A DNA stretch of 64,000 bases, from contig DS999406.1 in the NCBI GenBank assembly GCA_000158155.1, positions 330,466 to 394,465 of the forward strand, read 5' to 3'. The translations under genes were made by a program, and so were the position numbers. Below are positions 26,553 to 35,146 of this stretch, in pieces. This DNA comes from a gamma proteobacterium NOR5-3. Its GTDB lineage: Bacteria > Pseudomonadota > Gammaproteobacteria > Pseudomonadales > Halieaceae. The notes beneath the pieces are model-generated. The model was not told the origin of the DNA and made no database searches. It saw only the letters and a list, made by a program, of their open reading frames with translations. The stretch's first letter is position 1; each line of letters opens with the position of its first letter.

Positions 26553-27337
26553 TATTGCGCCTCCGGTGCAGCGATGGGCATGTTGAGGAGTTCGATGGTG
26601 GCTGTCTTCTTGGCGATACGAACACCCTTGCGGATGGCCGCAGAGTAGTCACCGGCAGCCAGGGGCTCCCAGCTCCGTGTGTTGTTGTTCCACGCACCCG
26701 CTTCGGCGCCGTCAGATGTCTGATAGACCAGAGCAATTCGACCGATGCGCAGGAAGTCCACATCCCGGGGGCCGGTGCCAAGATCAATGGTGTCGCTGTA
26801 GGTTTCAAAGCCGCGACCGTACTGAAGCTCGATGTTGTAAGCCTCCAGCACCTGGCGGAACTTCTCGGCCACGGTCAGATCAGAGCGATCAACGTTGGTC
26901 TTGAGGAATTCGATGCGCTGGCGGCGCTCTTCCAGGTTGAAGGGCACGTCCATCTCAACGAACTGCTCGAGGCCGTCGATCATACGAATCACCAGCGGCG
27001 TCATCTGGCGCTGGATGATAGTGACCTGGTCGATAGATGAATCGATATCCGCGATGCGACGCACCTGGTTATCAATCTGGCGCTGCAGACGTGCGTTGTA
27101 GACGCGCAGACCATCAATTTGCTTCATGACTGTTTTGTAGTCGTCAAGCAGATTGCGGGTTTCGTCTGCAAGACGATCTACCTTCGCCTGGGACTCGCGG
27201 GCTGCCTGGGTTTTCTGGGCACTGACCTCGAGTATGTCGTCGAGTGTGCTTGTCTGAGCCGACGCTGCCAGACCCACGAGGGCGGACAGTGACGCTACAG
27301 CGACAAGCAGCACATTCTTCAGTCGATAGCTAGTCAT
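26552..27337 (-). CDS. DUF3450-family exported coiled-coil protein
   Basis: A 261-residue exported protein, first gene of the Ton operon. A signal peptide (hydrophobic residues about 7-24, cleavage near ASAQ) precedes a long coiled coil (about residues 30-110: AKVDRLADETRNLLDDYKTV) and a C-terminal domain with DVDFLRIGRIALVYQT. DUF3450 proteins are regular companions of TtpC-type Ton systems; their function is not established. The ATG at 27337 is chosen over one at 27412 because GGAAG lies about 9 bases upstream and the signal peptide follows directly. Confidence 0.88.
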   Translation of the reverse strand: MTSYRLKNVLLVAVASLSALVGLAASAQTSTLDDILEVSAQKTQAARESQAKVDRLADETRNLLDDYKTVMKQIDGLRVYNARLQRQIDNQVRRIADIDSSIDQVTIIQRQMTPLVIRMIDGLEQFVEMDVPFNLEERRQRIEFLKTNVDRSDLTVAEKFRQVLEAYNIELQYGRGFETYSDTIDLGTGPRDVDFLRIGRIALVYQTSDGAEAGAWNNNTRSWEPLAAGDYSAAIRKGVRIAKKTATIELLNMPIAAPEAQ

Positions 27338-27539
27338 GGGAATTGTGCTTCCTGTGTCGAGAGAAATGTGAACTGTTCTTTTTGATTGCAGTTGAGACCA
27401 AATGTCGGACATGGACCAACTGAATTAGTCGTAGACCGGGCGACAGATATAAGCAGATAAAATGTCTCATTTCAAACAACTGATGTTGCGATCTTCAAGT
27501 CGGCGATAATCTGGGTAGTTAGGTAACACGCCTACTCGC
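27338..27539. promoter_or_regulatory. Upstream region of the Ton operon
   Basis: About 200 bases between the DUF3450 start and the folA stop. The operon promoter must lie here, but no confident -35/-10 pair or Fur-like box was found by eye. The octamer TAGGTAAC occurs twice (27520-27527 and 27541-27548). No gene is seen. Confidence 0.3.
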
Positions 27540-28088
27540 CTAGGTAACGTTTTTTGGGTAATTTACCGTCGGTAAAGGCGTCTGTCGCGTGTATTCAAGA
27601 AACGTGTGAGCCGGAACCGACCCATCAGCAGGGTTTTCCTGGCGTCCCGACTCTTTCCAGTGCGCCCAGTCAATGGCGGGTAAAAATGCGTCTCCCGCTG
27701 GCTCAACGTGAACCCGCGTCAGATAAATTCGACTGGCCAGGGGCAGCGCAAGCGCATAGATCTGTGCACCACCAATGATCATCAGCTCACTGCTGCCGTC
27801 GATAACGGCTATGTCCTTTGCAAGCTCCAGCGCTTTTTCGAGGCTTTGCACGCTGCGCACCCCCGCTGCGGAATAACCCGGATCGCGGCTGATCACGATG
27901 TTTGTCCGTCCCGGAAGAGGCCTGCCAATCGATTCATAGGTTAGCCGCCCCATGAGGATGGGTTTACCCATGGTCGTGCGCTTGAAGTGCGCAAGATCGC
28001 CGGGCAGCTGCCAGGGCAGCGCGTTATCGCGGCCAATGACATCGTTATCAGCGGCCGCAACGATCAGGGCAATGGGTAAGTCACTCAC
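27540..28088 (-). CDS. folA: Dihydrofolate reductase
   Basis: A 182-residue DHFR that reduces dihydrofolate with NADPH. It has the motif [20 protein letters not shown] with the active-site acidic residue (here Asp in PGDL), [16 protein letters not shown], and [20 protein letters not shown]. Its ATG overlaps the thyA stop by four bases, so thymidylate synthesis and the regeneration of tetrahydrofolate are translationally coupled. The C-terminal tail is a little longer than in E. coli. Confidence 0.96.
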   Translation of the reverse strand: MSDLPIALIVAAADNDVIGRDNALPWQLPGDLAHFKRTTMGKPILMGRLTYESIGRPLPGRTNIVISRDPGYSAAGVRSVQSLEKALELAKDIAVIDGSSELMIIGGAQIYALALPLASRIYLTRVHVEPAGDAFLPAIDWAHWKESGRQENPADGSVPAHTFLEYTRQTPLPTVNYPKNVT

Positions 28089-28918
28089 ACCGCCACCGGA
28101 GCAGGAATGTGAGGGTGCGGGTTGTAGTCGCTGAGCTCAAAATCTTCAAAGCGGTAGTCATAGATGCTTTCGGGCCTGCGCAATAACGCAAGCTTTGGGA
28201 GCGGCCGGGGCTCCCGGGACAATTGCTCACGCACTTGCTCCATGTGATTCAGGTAGAGATGAGAGTCACCCGTGCTGATGATGATTTCACCGGGCTCGAG
28301 GCCCGTTTGCTGCGCCAGCATCATCACCAGTACGGCAAGACTGGCGGTATTGAAGGGTAAACCCAGGAACGTGTCACTGGAGCGGATGTACAGCTGCGCG
28401 GACAGCCGCCCGTTAGCAACGTAGAACTGATAGAGCAGGTGGCAAGGCGGCAGGGCCATGCGCCCCGCCGCGGCGTTTTCCTGCGGACTGAGTGACTCAT
28501 CAGGGAGATATTCGACATTCCAGGCGTGGAAAAGAATCCGCCGACTGTCGGGGCGGTTTTTCAGACAATCCAGAACGTAGTCGATCTGGTTGATTTCTCC
28601 ACCGTCTTTGGTCGGCCAGGCTCGCCATTGCTTGCCGTAAACCGGGCCCAGGTCACCGGTATCGGTAGCCCACTCATTCCAGATACTGACCCCATGCTCC
28701 TGCAACCAGGCGACATTGGTATCGCCATTAAGAAACCAGATCAACTCGTTAACAATGCTGCGCAAATGCAGCTTCTTGGTGGTGAGCAGAGGAAAACCGT
28801 CAGCGAGATCGTGCCGGAACTGGCGACCAAAAACTGACAACGTGCCCGTGCCGGTGCGGTCCTCCTTGCGCACGCCGTTATCGAGAATGTCCCTGAGTAA
28901 ATCCTGATATTGCTGCAT
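28085..28918 (-). CDS. thyA: Thymidylate synthase
   Basis: A 277-residue thymidylate synthase, making dTMP from dUMP with methylene-tetrahydrofolate. The catalytic Cys is in [14 protein letters not shown], with the binding segments [19 protein letters not shown] and [13 protein letters not shown]. The ATG at 28918 has GGGAG 6 bases upstream and matches the usual opening ([15 protein letters not shown]). It lies 10 bases after lgt and overlaps folA; lgt-thyA is a conserved gammaproteobacterial pair. Confidence 0.97.
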   Translation of the reverse strand: MQQYQDLLRDILDNGVRKEDRTGTGTLSVFGRQFRHDLADGFPLLTTKKLHLRSIVNELIWFLNGDTNVAWLQEHGVSIWNEWATDTGDLGPVYGKQWRAWPTKDGGEINQIDYVLDCLKNRPDSRRILFHAWNVEYLPDESLSPQENAAAGRMALPPCHLLYQFYVANGRLSAQLYIRSSDTFLGLPFNTASLAVLVMMLAQQTGLEPGEIIISTGDSHLYLNHMEQVREQLSREPRPLPKLALLRRPESIYDYRFEDFELSDYNPHPHIPAPVAV

Positions 28919-28928
28919 GACTACTCCC

Positions 28929-29732
28929 TCAATGTGTCGATGAACGCGCACCGGTGCGCCCGTAGGCATACCAGAGCATATACAGTCCCAGAAGAATCAT
29001 GGGCACGCAAAGTATCTGGCCTCGAGTCATCCATCCGAAGGCCTGAATCCCGAGATGCGCGTCGGGCTCGCGAAAAAACTCCGCAGCAAAGCGCAGCACG
29101 CCATACCCCAGGGCAAACACGCCGGAGACCGCCCAGGTCGGTCGCGCCCGGGAGCTGAACCAGAACAGAATCCCAAAGAGCAGCAGTCCCTCCAGGGCAA
29201 ACTGGTATAGCTGAGACGGATGTCTGGCAATCTGCAGGGGGTCTCTTGGGAACACCATTGCCCAGGGCACATCGGCGGCGCGCCCCCACAGCTCCTGCCC
29301 GATAAAGTTGCCCAGGCGGCCCAGGGCTAGTCCCAGAGGCGCCAAAGGTGCCACAAAATCGAGCAAAGGCCCGAAAGCGATTTTTTGGCTGCGGGCATAC
29401 CAGAAGGTTGCAAGAATGACCCCCAGCATGCCGCCGTGAAAGGACATGCCTCCCTCCCAGACCCGGAGCAACCAGGTGGGATCCTGAGCCAACCGCTCGG
29501 TGCCATAAAAAATGGCGTAGCCCATGCGCCCCCCAAGAACCACGCCCAGGGCCGCATAAAACAACAGATCATCCACCTGCTGTCGCCCCAAAGGAGAGTC
29601 CGCCCGGGTGCTGCGACGGGCAGCCAGACCCCAGGCAAAGGCCAGCCCGGCCAGGTAGGTCAGGCCGTACCAGTGAATCTGTACGGGGCCCAGGGCAAGG
29701 GCAACGGGATCAATTTCGGGGTAGGTCAGCAT
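28929..29732 (-). CDS. lgt: Prolipoprotein diacylglyceryl transferase
   Basis: A 267-residue inner-membrane enzyme that transfers diacylglycerol from phosphatidylglycerol to the lipobox cysteine of prolipoproteins. It has about seven hydrophobic segments, the signature [15 protein letters not shown], and the functionally important HGG in [12 protein letters not shown]. It ends with a conserved aromatic segment ([10 protein letters not shown]). It is followed by thyA and folA in an apparent operon. Confidence 0.96.
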   Translation of the reverse strand: MLTYPEIDPVALALGPVQIHWYGLTYLAGLAFAWGLAARRSTRADSPLGRQQVDDLLFYAALGVVLGGRMGYAIFYGTERLAQDPTWLLRVWEGGMSFHGGMLGVILATFWYARSQKIAFGPLLDFVAPLAPLGLALGRLGNFIGQELWGRAADVPWAMVFPRDPLQIARHPSQLYQFALEGLLLFGILFWFSSRARPTWAVSGVFALGYGVLRFAAEFFREPDAHLGIQAFGWMTRGQILCVPMILLGLYMLWYAYGRTGARSSTH

Positions 29733-29897
29733 TGTGTAGGCGCTTCCGGGAAGCCAGGGAACGGTCGTGTCAAGGTACTATGTCAAGGTGAGTACCGCAT
29801 CGGTACTTGGATTTTGCAACGTAAACAGCGACGCCACGCAAGGCCGGCATTATCGGGCAGCGCTGGCCTATGTACAAACCAATGGAGCGACTGGTCC

Positions 29898-30686
29898 ATG
29901 TGTCTCATCGTTTTTGCCTGGCAACAGCACCCGGCACTGCCGCTGCTGATGGCCGCCAACCGCGACGAGTTTCATGCGCGTCCGGCGTCCGGCGCCACCT
30001 ACTGGGAAGACAGTCCCGAAGTCTTGGCCGGGCGCGACCTTCAGGCAGGCGGCACCTGGCTGGGCGTCAGTCGCAGCGGACGCATCGCCGCAATCACCAA
30101 TATCCGCGATCCCGCAGCGGGGGATCGCAGCGCCTTGCGATCCCGCGGAGAGCTCACGCACAATTTCCTTGCTGGCGGTGCATCGCCCGAAACCTACCTG
30201 GCAGAGATCGCAGACCGCATCGGGGACTATCAAGGATTCAATCTTCTGGTCGGTGATCGCCAGAGCCTGTGGTATCTGCATGGCAACGCAGCAGACAAAA
30301 CACCGCCGCGGGCACTCGCCCCGGGAATCTACGCCCTGAGCAATGCAGCCCTGGATGTACCCTGGCCCAAAGTTCGGCGGGCTCGCGAACAACTTCACAA
30401 CGCGCTGCAGGGCCATGACGCACCCGACCATGATGCGCTGCGCAGCTGTCTTGGCGACCGCAGCCTGGCAGACGCTCAGGCCCTACTGGAACAAAACCTC
30501 GACGGTGAAATGGCCCGGCAACTCTCTGCACAATTTATCGTTACCGAGCATTACGGCACTCGCTGCTGCACAACCTTGCGTCAGCACGCTCATGGCCTGC
30601 TGGAATTTCAGGAGCAGCGCTTTGATGCCCGGGGAGAACTTGCAGGCAGCGACACGTTTGAGCTGAACACACAAAACCCGGACTAA
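29898..30686 (+). CDS. NRDE/TANGO2-family protein
   Basis: A 262-residue protein of the NRDE (TANGO2) family, named for its motif, seen here as LLMAANRDEFHARP. The start MCLIVFAWQQHP places a cysteine at position 2, as in Ntn-hydrolase-like members of the family. GGTWLGVSRSGRIAAITNIR and LRSRGELTHNFL also fit. Proposed roles include haem or lipid handling; none is settled. The ATG at 29898 has GGAG about 10 bases upstream. It diverges from lgt and converges with ptsP, the two stop codons overlapping. Confidence 0.85.
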   Translation: MCLIVFAWQQHPALPLLMAANRDEFHARPASGATYWEDSPEVLAGRDLQAGGTWLGVSRSGRIAAITNIRDPAAGDRSALRSRGELTHNFLAGGASPETYLAEIADRIGDYQGFNLLVGDRQSLWYLHGNAADKTPPRALAPGIYALSNAALDVPWPKVRRAREQLHNALQGHDAPDHDALRSCLGDRSLADAQALLEQNLDGEMARQLSAQFIVTEHYGTRCCTTLRQHAHGLLEFQEQRFDARGELAGSDTFELNTQNPD

Positions 30687-32953
30687 TCCACGGGCGCGGG
30701 CATCATCTGCTGCAAATTCCGCGCGTGGAAAAACGCGCTGAGGCACTCCTCCACCGCCTGACCGCTTTCCTTCTGCCGCACCTCTTCCAGCAGGACCTGC
30801 GCGTCACTGGCGGTGATAGAGCGAATGGCGTGCTTAACCCGGGGCAAGCTGGTGACGTTCATGGACAGCATGTCGTAACCCATGGCCAACAACAGCACTG
30901 CGGCCATAGGGTTACCCGCCAGTTCGCCGCAGATACTCACCTGTTTGCCCTCGGCGTGAGCGCCCCGGGCCACTTGTATCAGGGCCTCCAGCAACGCCGG
31001 GTGAAAGGCGTGATACAAATCCGACACCCGCGCATTATTGCGGTCCACGGCCAGCAGATACTGCGTAAGGTCGTTACTCCCCACCGACAGAAAGTCCACA
31101 CGGCGCGCCAGTGCCCGGGCCTGATAAATCGCTGAGGGCACTTCGACCATGACACCAATCGGTGGCAGCGGCATCTCCAGGCCCTCTTCTTCGAGCTCCC
31201 TTTGACAGCGATAAATCAGCTCCAGCGCTTCTTCCAACTCGGGTATGTTGCTGATCATCGGTAGCATGATGCGCAAATTACCCAGACCCTCGTTGGCCTT
31301 GAGCATGGCGCGCACCTGGGCAAGCATAATCTCCGGATGATCCAGGGTGACGCGTATGCCGCGCCAGCCCAGAAACGGATTGGCCTCTTCGATAGGGAAA
31401 TAGGGCAGGGCTTTATCACCGCCCACATCCAGGGTTCGCATGGTCACTGGACGCGGCGCAAAAGCCTCCAGTTGTTCCCGATAAATCTGCCGCTGCTCCT
31501 CCTCCGACGGGAAGCGCTCGCGCATCAAAAAGGGCACTTCGGTGCGATACAGGCCTACGCCTTCGGCACCGCGATCCAGTGACCGCGCGACGTCCGCCAT
31601 CAACCCGGTATTCACCCAGAGCGTCAGGCGCTGCTCATCGAGGGTGACACAGGGCAGGTCCCGAAGACTCTCCAGCCCCTTGTTGAGCTGGGCATCCTGA
31701 TCAGCGATTTCCTGAAACCGCCGGATAACGGCCCGGGTGGGATTGAGGTGTACATTGCCGTTGTAGCCATCGACAACAACCGACATATCGCGAAGACGCT
31801 TGTACGGCAGATCCACCGCACCCATGACCGTGGGAATACCCATAGCGCGAGCCAGAATCGCCACGTGCGAGTTACTGGAGCCGCGCACCGAAATAAGTCC
31901 GGCCAGACGGTTCCTGGGTATTTCTCCGAGCATGGACGCCGTGAGCTCTTCACTCACCAGAATCGTTTTCTCGGGGAACACCTGATTATCCCGTTGATCG
32001 GCTTGTAAATAGCCCAGAACCCGCTCCCCGAGGTCCTTCACATCCACGGCGCGCTCGCGCAGATAGCTATGTTCCATGGCCTCAAAATGACGGATGTGCT
32101 CGATCATCACCTGCGCCAAAGCGCCCTGAGCCCACAGTCCCGACTTAATCAGGGACGCCACTTCACCGCCGATTCTTGAGTCATCAAGAATACCGATGTA
32201 CACATCAAACAAGGCGAGATCTTCGGGACTCAGCTTGTCGCGCAGGTTCTCTGCAACGGATTCAATATCGATGCGCACCTGGGAGAGCGCCCGTTTGAAT
32301 GCCCGCAGTTCACCGCGGCGATCGTCGCTTAACTGCCGGGGGACCGCGTAAAGGTCTGCTGCCGGTGACATCACCACCGCCGTGCCAATACCGATGCCCG
32401 GAGCACCCGGCGCACCACTGATACGCGCGTAGGCACGGGTGCGCTCAGGGCTGCTCTCGTCGGGCACCTCCCCGGTGACCCGGGCATGCGCGATGACACC
32501 CGCAAGCTGCGCGGACATAGTGACCAGAAACGCTTCTTCTGCTTCATCGAAACGCCGACGACGAGCCTGCTGTACGACTAAAACACCGAGCACATCGCGC
32601 TGGTGGATGATGGGCACACCCAGAAACGCGTGAAAAGACTCTTCGCCAATATTCGGCAGCAACTGGAAGTTGGGGTGCAGCTCCGCATCCTCCAGGTTCA
32701 CTGGCTCCCCGCGCTCGGCCACCAGGCCCACCAGACCCTCACCGGGCGCAAGCGACAGATGCCCCACCTGATCCGCGTTCAGTCCCTCGGTAGCGCGGAA
32801 CACATAGCGGCTTTCGTTGCGATCCCGGATGTAAACGCTGCACACCTCGGTACCCATGGCCATGCGCACGCGGGACACAATGATGCCGAGTACTTCATCC
32901 AGTGACTCGGCCGCATTGACCTCAAGGACGATATTGCGCAGAACCGCAAGCAT
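30683..32953 (-). CDS. ptsP: Phosphoenolpyruvate-protein phosphotransferase PtsP (enzyme I-Ntr)
   Basis: A 756-residue enzyme I of the nitrogen phosphotransferase system. An N-terminal GAF domain (about residues 1-160) senses a small ligand and is followed by the enzyme I N-domain. The phosphohistidine domain has SSNSHVAILARAMGIPTVMG with the active His, and the PEP-binding barrel has EVPSAIYQARALARRVDFLS, GSNDLTQYLLAVDRNN and SICGELAGNP. It passes phosphate to NPr and onward, linking nitrogen and carbon status. It follows rppH with only 2 bases between, as in E. coli. Confidence 0.95.
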   Translation of the reverse strand: MLAVLRNIVLEVNAAESLDEVLGIIVSRVRMAMGTEVCSVYIRDRNESRYVFRATEGLNADQVGHLSLAPGEGLVGLVAERGEPVNLEDAELHPNFQLLPNIGEESFHAFLGVPIIHQRDVLGVLVVQQARRRRFDEAEEAFLVTMSAQLAGVIAHARVTGEVPDESSPERTRAYARISGAPGAPGIGIGTAVVMSPAADLYAVPRQLSDDRRGELRAFKRALSQVRIDIESVAENLRDKLSPEDLALFDVYIGILDDSRIGGEVASLIKSGLWAQGALAQVMIEHIRHFEAMEHSYLRERAVDVKDLGERVLGYLQADQRDNQVFPEKTILVSEELTASMLGEIPRNRLAGLISVRGSSNSHVAILARAMGIPTVMGAVDLPYKRLRDMSVVVDGYNGNVHLNPTRAVIRRFQEIADQDAQLNKGLESLRDLPCVTLDEQRLTLWVNTGLMADVARSLDRGAEGVGLYRTEVPFLMRERFPSEEEQRQIYREQLEAFAPRPVTMRTLDVGGDKALPYFPIEEANPFLGWRGIRVTLDHPEIMLAQVRAMLKANEGLGNLRIMLPMISNIPELEEALELIYRCQRELEEEGLEMPLPPIGVMVEVPSAIYQARALARRVDFLSVGSNDLTQYLLAVDRNNARVSDLYHAFHPALLEALIQVARGAHAEGKQVSICGELAGNPMAAVLLLAMGYDMLSMNVTSLPRVKHAIRSITASDAQVLLEEVRQKESGQAVEECLSAFFHARNLQQMMPAPVD

Positions 32954-32955
32954 GC

Positions 32956-33459
32956 TCAGCTGCCCCGCTTACCAGCCGACAAGCCACCCTGGAGAGGCAC
33001 CGCCAACTCTTTCAGGGCGCGGCGATAGACCTCACGCTTGAAGTACACCACCTCGTTCAGGGGATACCAGTAGGAAACCCACTCCCAGTGATCGAACTCG
33101 GGTTTTACATTATGGGACAGGCTTACCGCATCATCGGGCGCCAGCATACGCAGCAGATACCACTTTTGCTTCTGACCAATACACAGCGGTTGCTGGCCTT
33201 TGCGCTGATATTGTTTGGGCAGCCGATACCGCAGCCAGCCCCGGGTACTCCCCAGAACCTCTACGGCCTCTGGCGCCAGGCCCACTTCTTCTTCGAGCTC
33301 GCGGTACAGTGCTTCTTCAGGTTTCTCGCCATCGTTGATGCCGCCCTGGGGAAACTGCCAGGCGTTGCGGCCACCCACGCGGCGCGCCCACAGCAGACGT
33401 CCGTCATCATTGGTGATGACGATACCGACATTGGGCCGAAAGCCCTGCGCATCGATCAT
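32956..33459 (-). CDS. rppH: RNA pyrophosphohydrolase
   Basis: A 167-residue Nudix enzyme that removes pyrophosphate from the 5' end of transcripts and triggers decay. The Nudix box [20 protein letters not shown] ending VGL is complete. The ATG at 33459 gives the normal opening [15 protein letters not shown]; an upstream in-frame start at 33528 would add an unrelated extension. [17 protein letters not shown] is also family-typical. It lies just upstream of ptsP and diverges from a HAD phosphatase gene. Confidence 0.94.
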   Translation of the reverse strand: MIDAQGFRPNVGIVITNDDGRLLWARRVGGRNAWQFPQGGINDGEKPEEALYRELEEEVGLAPEAVEVLGSTRGWLRYRLPKQYQRKGQQPLCIGQKQKWYLLRMLAPDDAVSLSHNVKPEFDHWEWVSYWYPLNEVVYFKREVYRRALKELAVPLQGGLSAGKRGS

Positions 33460-33600
33460 GAGTATGGTGTCCGAAATGACAGCTGGTCGACGATTGTTCC
33501 ACAAATAAGCGGTACTGAGAATTGCCACACATTTGGCAGCTCGCTACCCTTGCTTCCCGTGCAGTTCTCCCTCCTGCTTTCATCTTGCTTAGGACAACCC

Positions 33601-34266
33601 ATGACGCTGGCTATTTTTGACCTGGACAACACCCTGATCGCCGGTGACAGCGACCATCTCTGGGGAGAGTTCCTCTGTGCTGAAGGCGTGGTAGACGAAG
33701 CAACTTTTCGCACCGCCAACGAGAGCTTTTATGCCGACTACCAGCGCGGCGAGCTGGACATCACGGCCTACCTGAACTTTGCGCTCGCGCCGCTGGCCGG
33801 ACGCGCTCCACAGGACCTGCAGGCGCTGCAGCACAGATTCATTCGCGACTGCATCACACCTATTTTGCTGCCTGCAGCGCAGGAGCTTATCCAGAAGCAT
33901 CGCGACCAGGGCGACCGGCTACTGATTATTACCGCGACTAATGAGTTTGTGACAAAACCCATCGCTGCGCTGCTGGGGATCGACGAACTGCTCGGTTGCG
34001 CCGTAGAAATAAAAGATGGCCTGCTCACCGGCAATCCCACAGGCACCCTGACCTATCGCGAAGGCAAGGTACAACGACTCAGGGAATGGTTGGCAAGCGA
34101 GGATGAAACGCTAGAGGGCGCCTGGTTCTATAGCGACTCACACAACGACCTGCCCCTGCTGGAAATCGTCGACAATCCGGTCCTGGTAGATCCGGACCCC
34201 ACGCTGGCTCTGCATGGCAGCGAGCGTGGTTGGCCGCAGATGAGTCTTAGAGCTTCATCAGTCTGA
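33601..34266 (+). CDS. HAD-superfamily phosphatase (subfamily IB, SerB/CicA-like)
   Basis: A 221-residue HAD hydrolase. The nucleophile motif is LAIFDLDNTLIAGDSDHLW (Asp and Asp), motif II is LLIITATNEFV, and the Mg-binding motif is WFYSDSHNDLPLLEIV. The helical cap between motifs I and II places it in subfamily IB, near SerB phosphoserine phosphatase and related phosphotransferases. The ATG at 33601 has AGGA 6 bases upstream. It diverges from rppH. The true substrate is not determinable. Confidence 0.87.
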   Translation: MTLAIFDLDNTLIAGDSDHLWGEFLCAEGVVDEATFRTANESFYADYQRGELDITAYLNFALAPLAGRAPQDLQALQHRFIRDCITPILLPAAQELIQKHRDQGDRLLIITATNEFVTKPIAALLGIDELLGCAVEIKDGLLTGNPTGTLTYREGKVQRLREWLASEDETLEGAWFYSDSHNDLPLLEIVDNPVLVDPDPTLALHGSERGWPQMSLRASSV

Positions 34267-34314
34267 AAGCTTCATGATGAGCCTTTAGGCCGGCGAGACA
34301 GACGGCAGCCCTTT

Positions 34315-34535
34315 GAGCTGCTCGCGCATCTCCAGCCAAGCCTCAGCACTGTTAGACGCACTCGACGGACGCTCAAAGGACTGCCGCCCGCCTCGCCTGC
34401 TCAGTGCTAGATTCAGGCCTTGTGCTGACTGAGACATAGCCCGACGACGCGTCGCGCTTCGGCGCCGTTTTGCTCGAGCGTCCGTCGAGCGCGCTGTTTA
34501 ATGCTCGGGTGCCGATGGAGATGCGCGAGCAGCTC
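34315..34535. repeat. Pair of imperfect 60-bp inverted repeats
   Basis: 34315-34374 and 34476-34535 are inverted copies separated by 101 bases. The outer 20 bases (GAGCTGCTCGCGCATCTCCA) and the inner 14 bases (CTCGACGGACGCTC) match perfectly, while the 26 bases between them have diverged but kept the same length. Both arms can be read as similar peptides (ELLAHL ... RRTL), so they could come from an inverted coding duplication. Confidence 0.8.
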
Positions 34536-34598
34536 GAGTAAAGCGGGGTCGAAGCGCCCAAAGCGTCTACGAAGTCGGCAAATCGTACTTACCGCGCA

Positions 34599-34626
34599 TA
34601 GTTGGCTGTAAATAGTTGGCGGTAAA
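34599..34626. repeat. Two tandem copies of a 14-bp repeat
   Basis: TAGTTGGCTGTAAA is followed directly by TAGTTGGCGGTAAA, with one mismatch. It lies just past the gcvH stop on the gcvH-downstream side. Function unknown. Confidence 0.7.
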
Positions 34627-34648
34627 CACTCGTCTTTAGAGCCTTCGG

Positions 34649-35044
34649 CTACTCGTCTTCGGCGCAATGTGCCTGATAAGCCTCGGCGTCCATAAGCAGG
34701 CTTTGCACTTCGTCGCTATCGTGGGGCTGCAGGCGGAAGAACCAGCCATCATGATAGGGATCGCCGTTCACGGTTTCCGGAGCGTCTTCCAACGCGCTGT
34801 TCACCGCAACCACGGTACCGCTGATAGGCGCATAGATATCCGAAGCCGCTTTTACCGACTCCACAACGCCCGCCTCGTCGCCGGCAGCAAGCTCAGCACC
34901 TTCGTCAGGCAGCTCCACAAACACCACGTCGCCCAATGCTTCCTGCGCATGATCACTGATGCCCACCGTAACGGTGCCATCATCTTCCACCCGCGCCCAC
35001 TCGTGACTGCGGGCAAACCGCAACTCTGGAAGAACCTGACTCAT
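34649..35044 (-). CDS. gcvH: Glycine cleavage system H protein
   Basis: A 131-residue lipoyl-carrier protein that shuttles the aminomethyl intermediate between the P and T proteins of glycine cleavage. The lipoylated lysine is in [17 protein letters not shown]. The opening [20 protein letters not shown] and the [11 protein letters not shown] end are normal. In E. coli gcvH lies between gcvT and gcvP; here neither partner is next to it, although the ubiI-ubiH-pepP block beside it is conserved. The partners must be elsewhere in the genome or have been lost. Confidence 0.95.
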   Translation of the reverse strand: MSQVLPELRFARSHEWARVEDDGTVTVGISDHAQEALGDVVFVELPDEGAELAAGDEAGVVESVKAASDIYAPISGTVVAVNSALEDAPETVNGDPYHDGWFFRLQPHDSDEVQSLLMDAEAYQAHCAEDE

Positions 35045-35146
35045 TGACTTACCCCTGAAAAGAGAAAAACCTGTGAAGAGCCCGCTATTTTAGCTGCGGA
35101 CCATGAAAACTCAACGCGAAAACGCCAATGCTGCCAAGCCCGGTAC

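Larger units (their letters stand above)
34267..34648. other. 382-base intergenic region with inverted and tandem repeats
   Basis: This stretch lies between the HAD phosphatase and gcvH. Two minus-strand open frames cross it (34373-34561 and 34413-34667), but neither has a ribosome-binding site and the second overlaps the gcvH end. The region instead carries the repeat structures listed separately. It may be the remains of a duplicated gene fragment. Confidence 0.4.

Noticed and set aside
34413-34667. 84-codon minus-strand frame downstream of gcvH
   Set aside because: It overlaps the gcvH end, has no start signals, and its sequence is explained by the inverted-repeat region. It could be a relic but not a functional gene on this evidence.
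35045-35146. Possible glycine riboswitch upstream of gcvH
   Set aside because: Only about 100 bases separate gcvH from ubiI, and no tandem aptamer-like conserved elements were seen.
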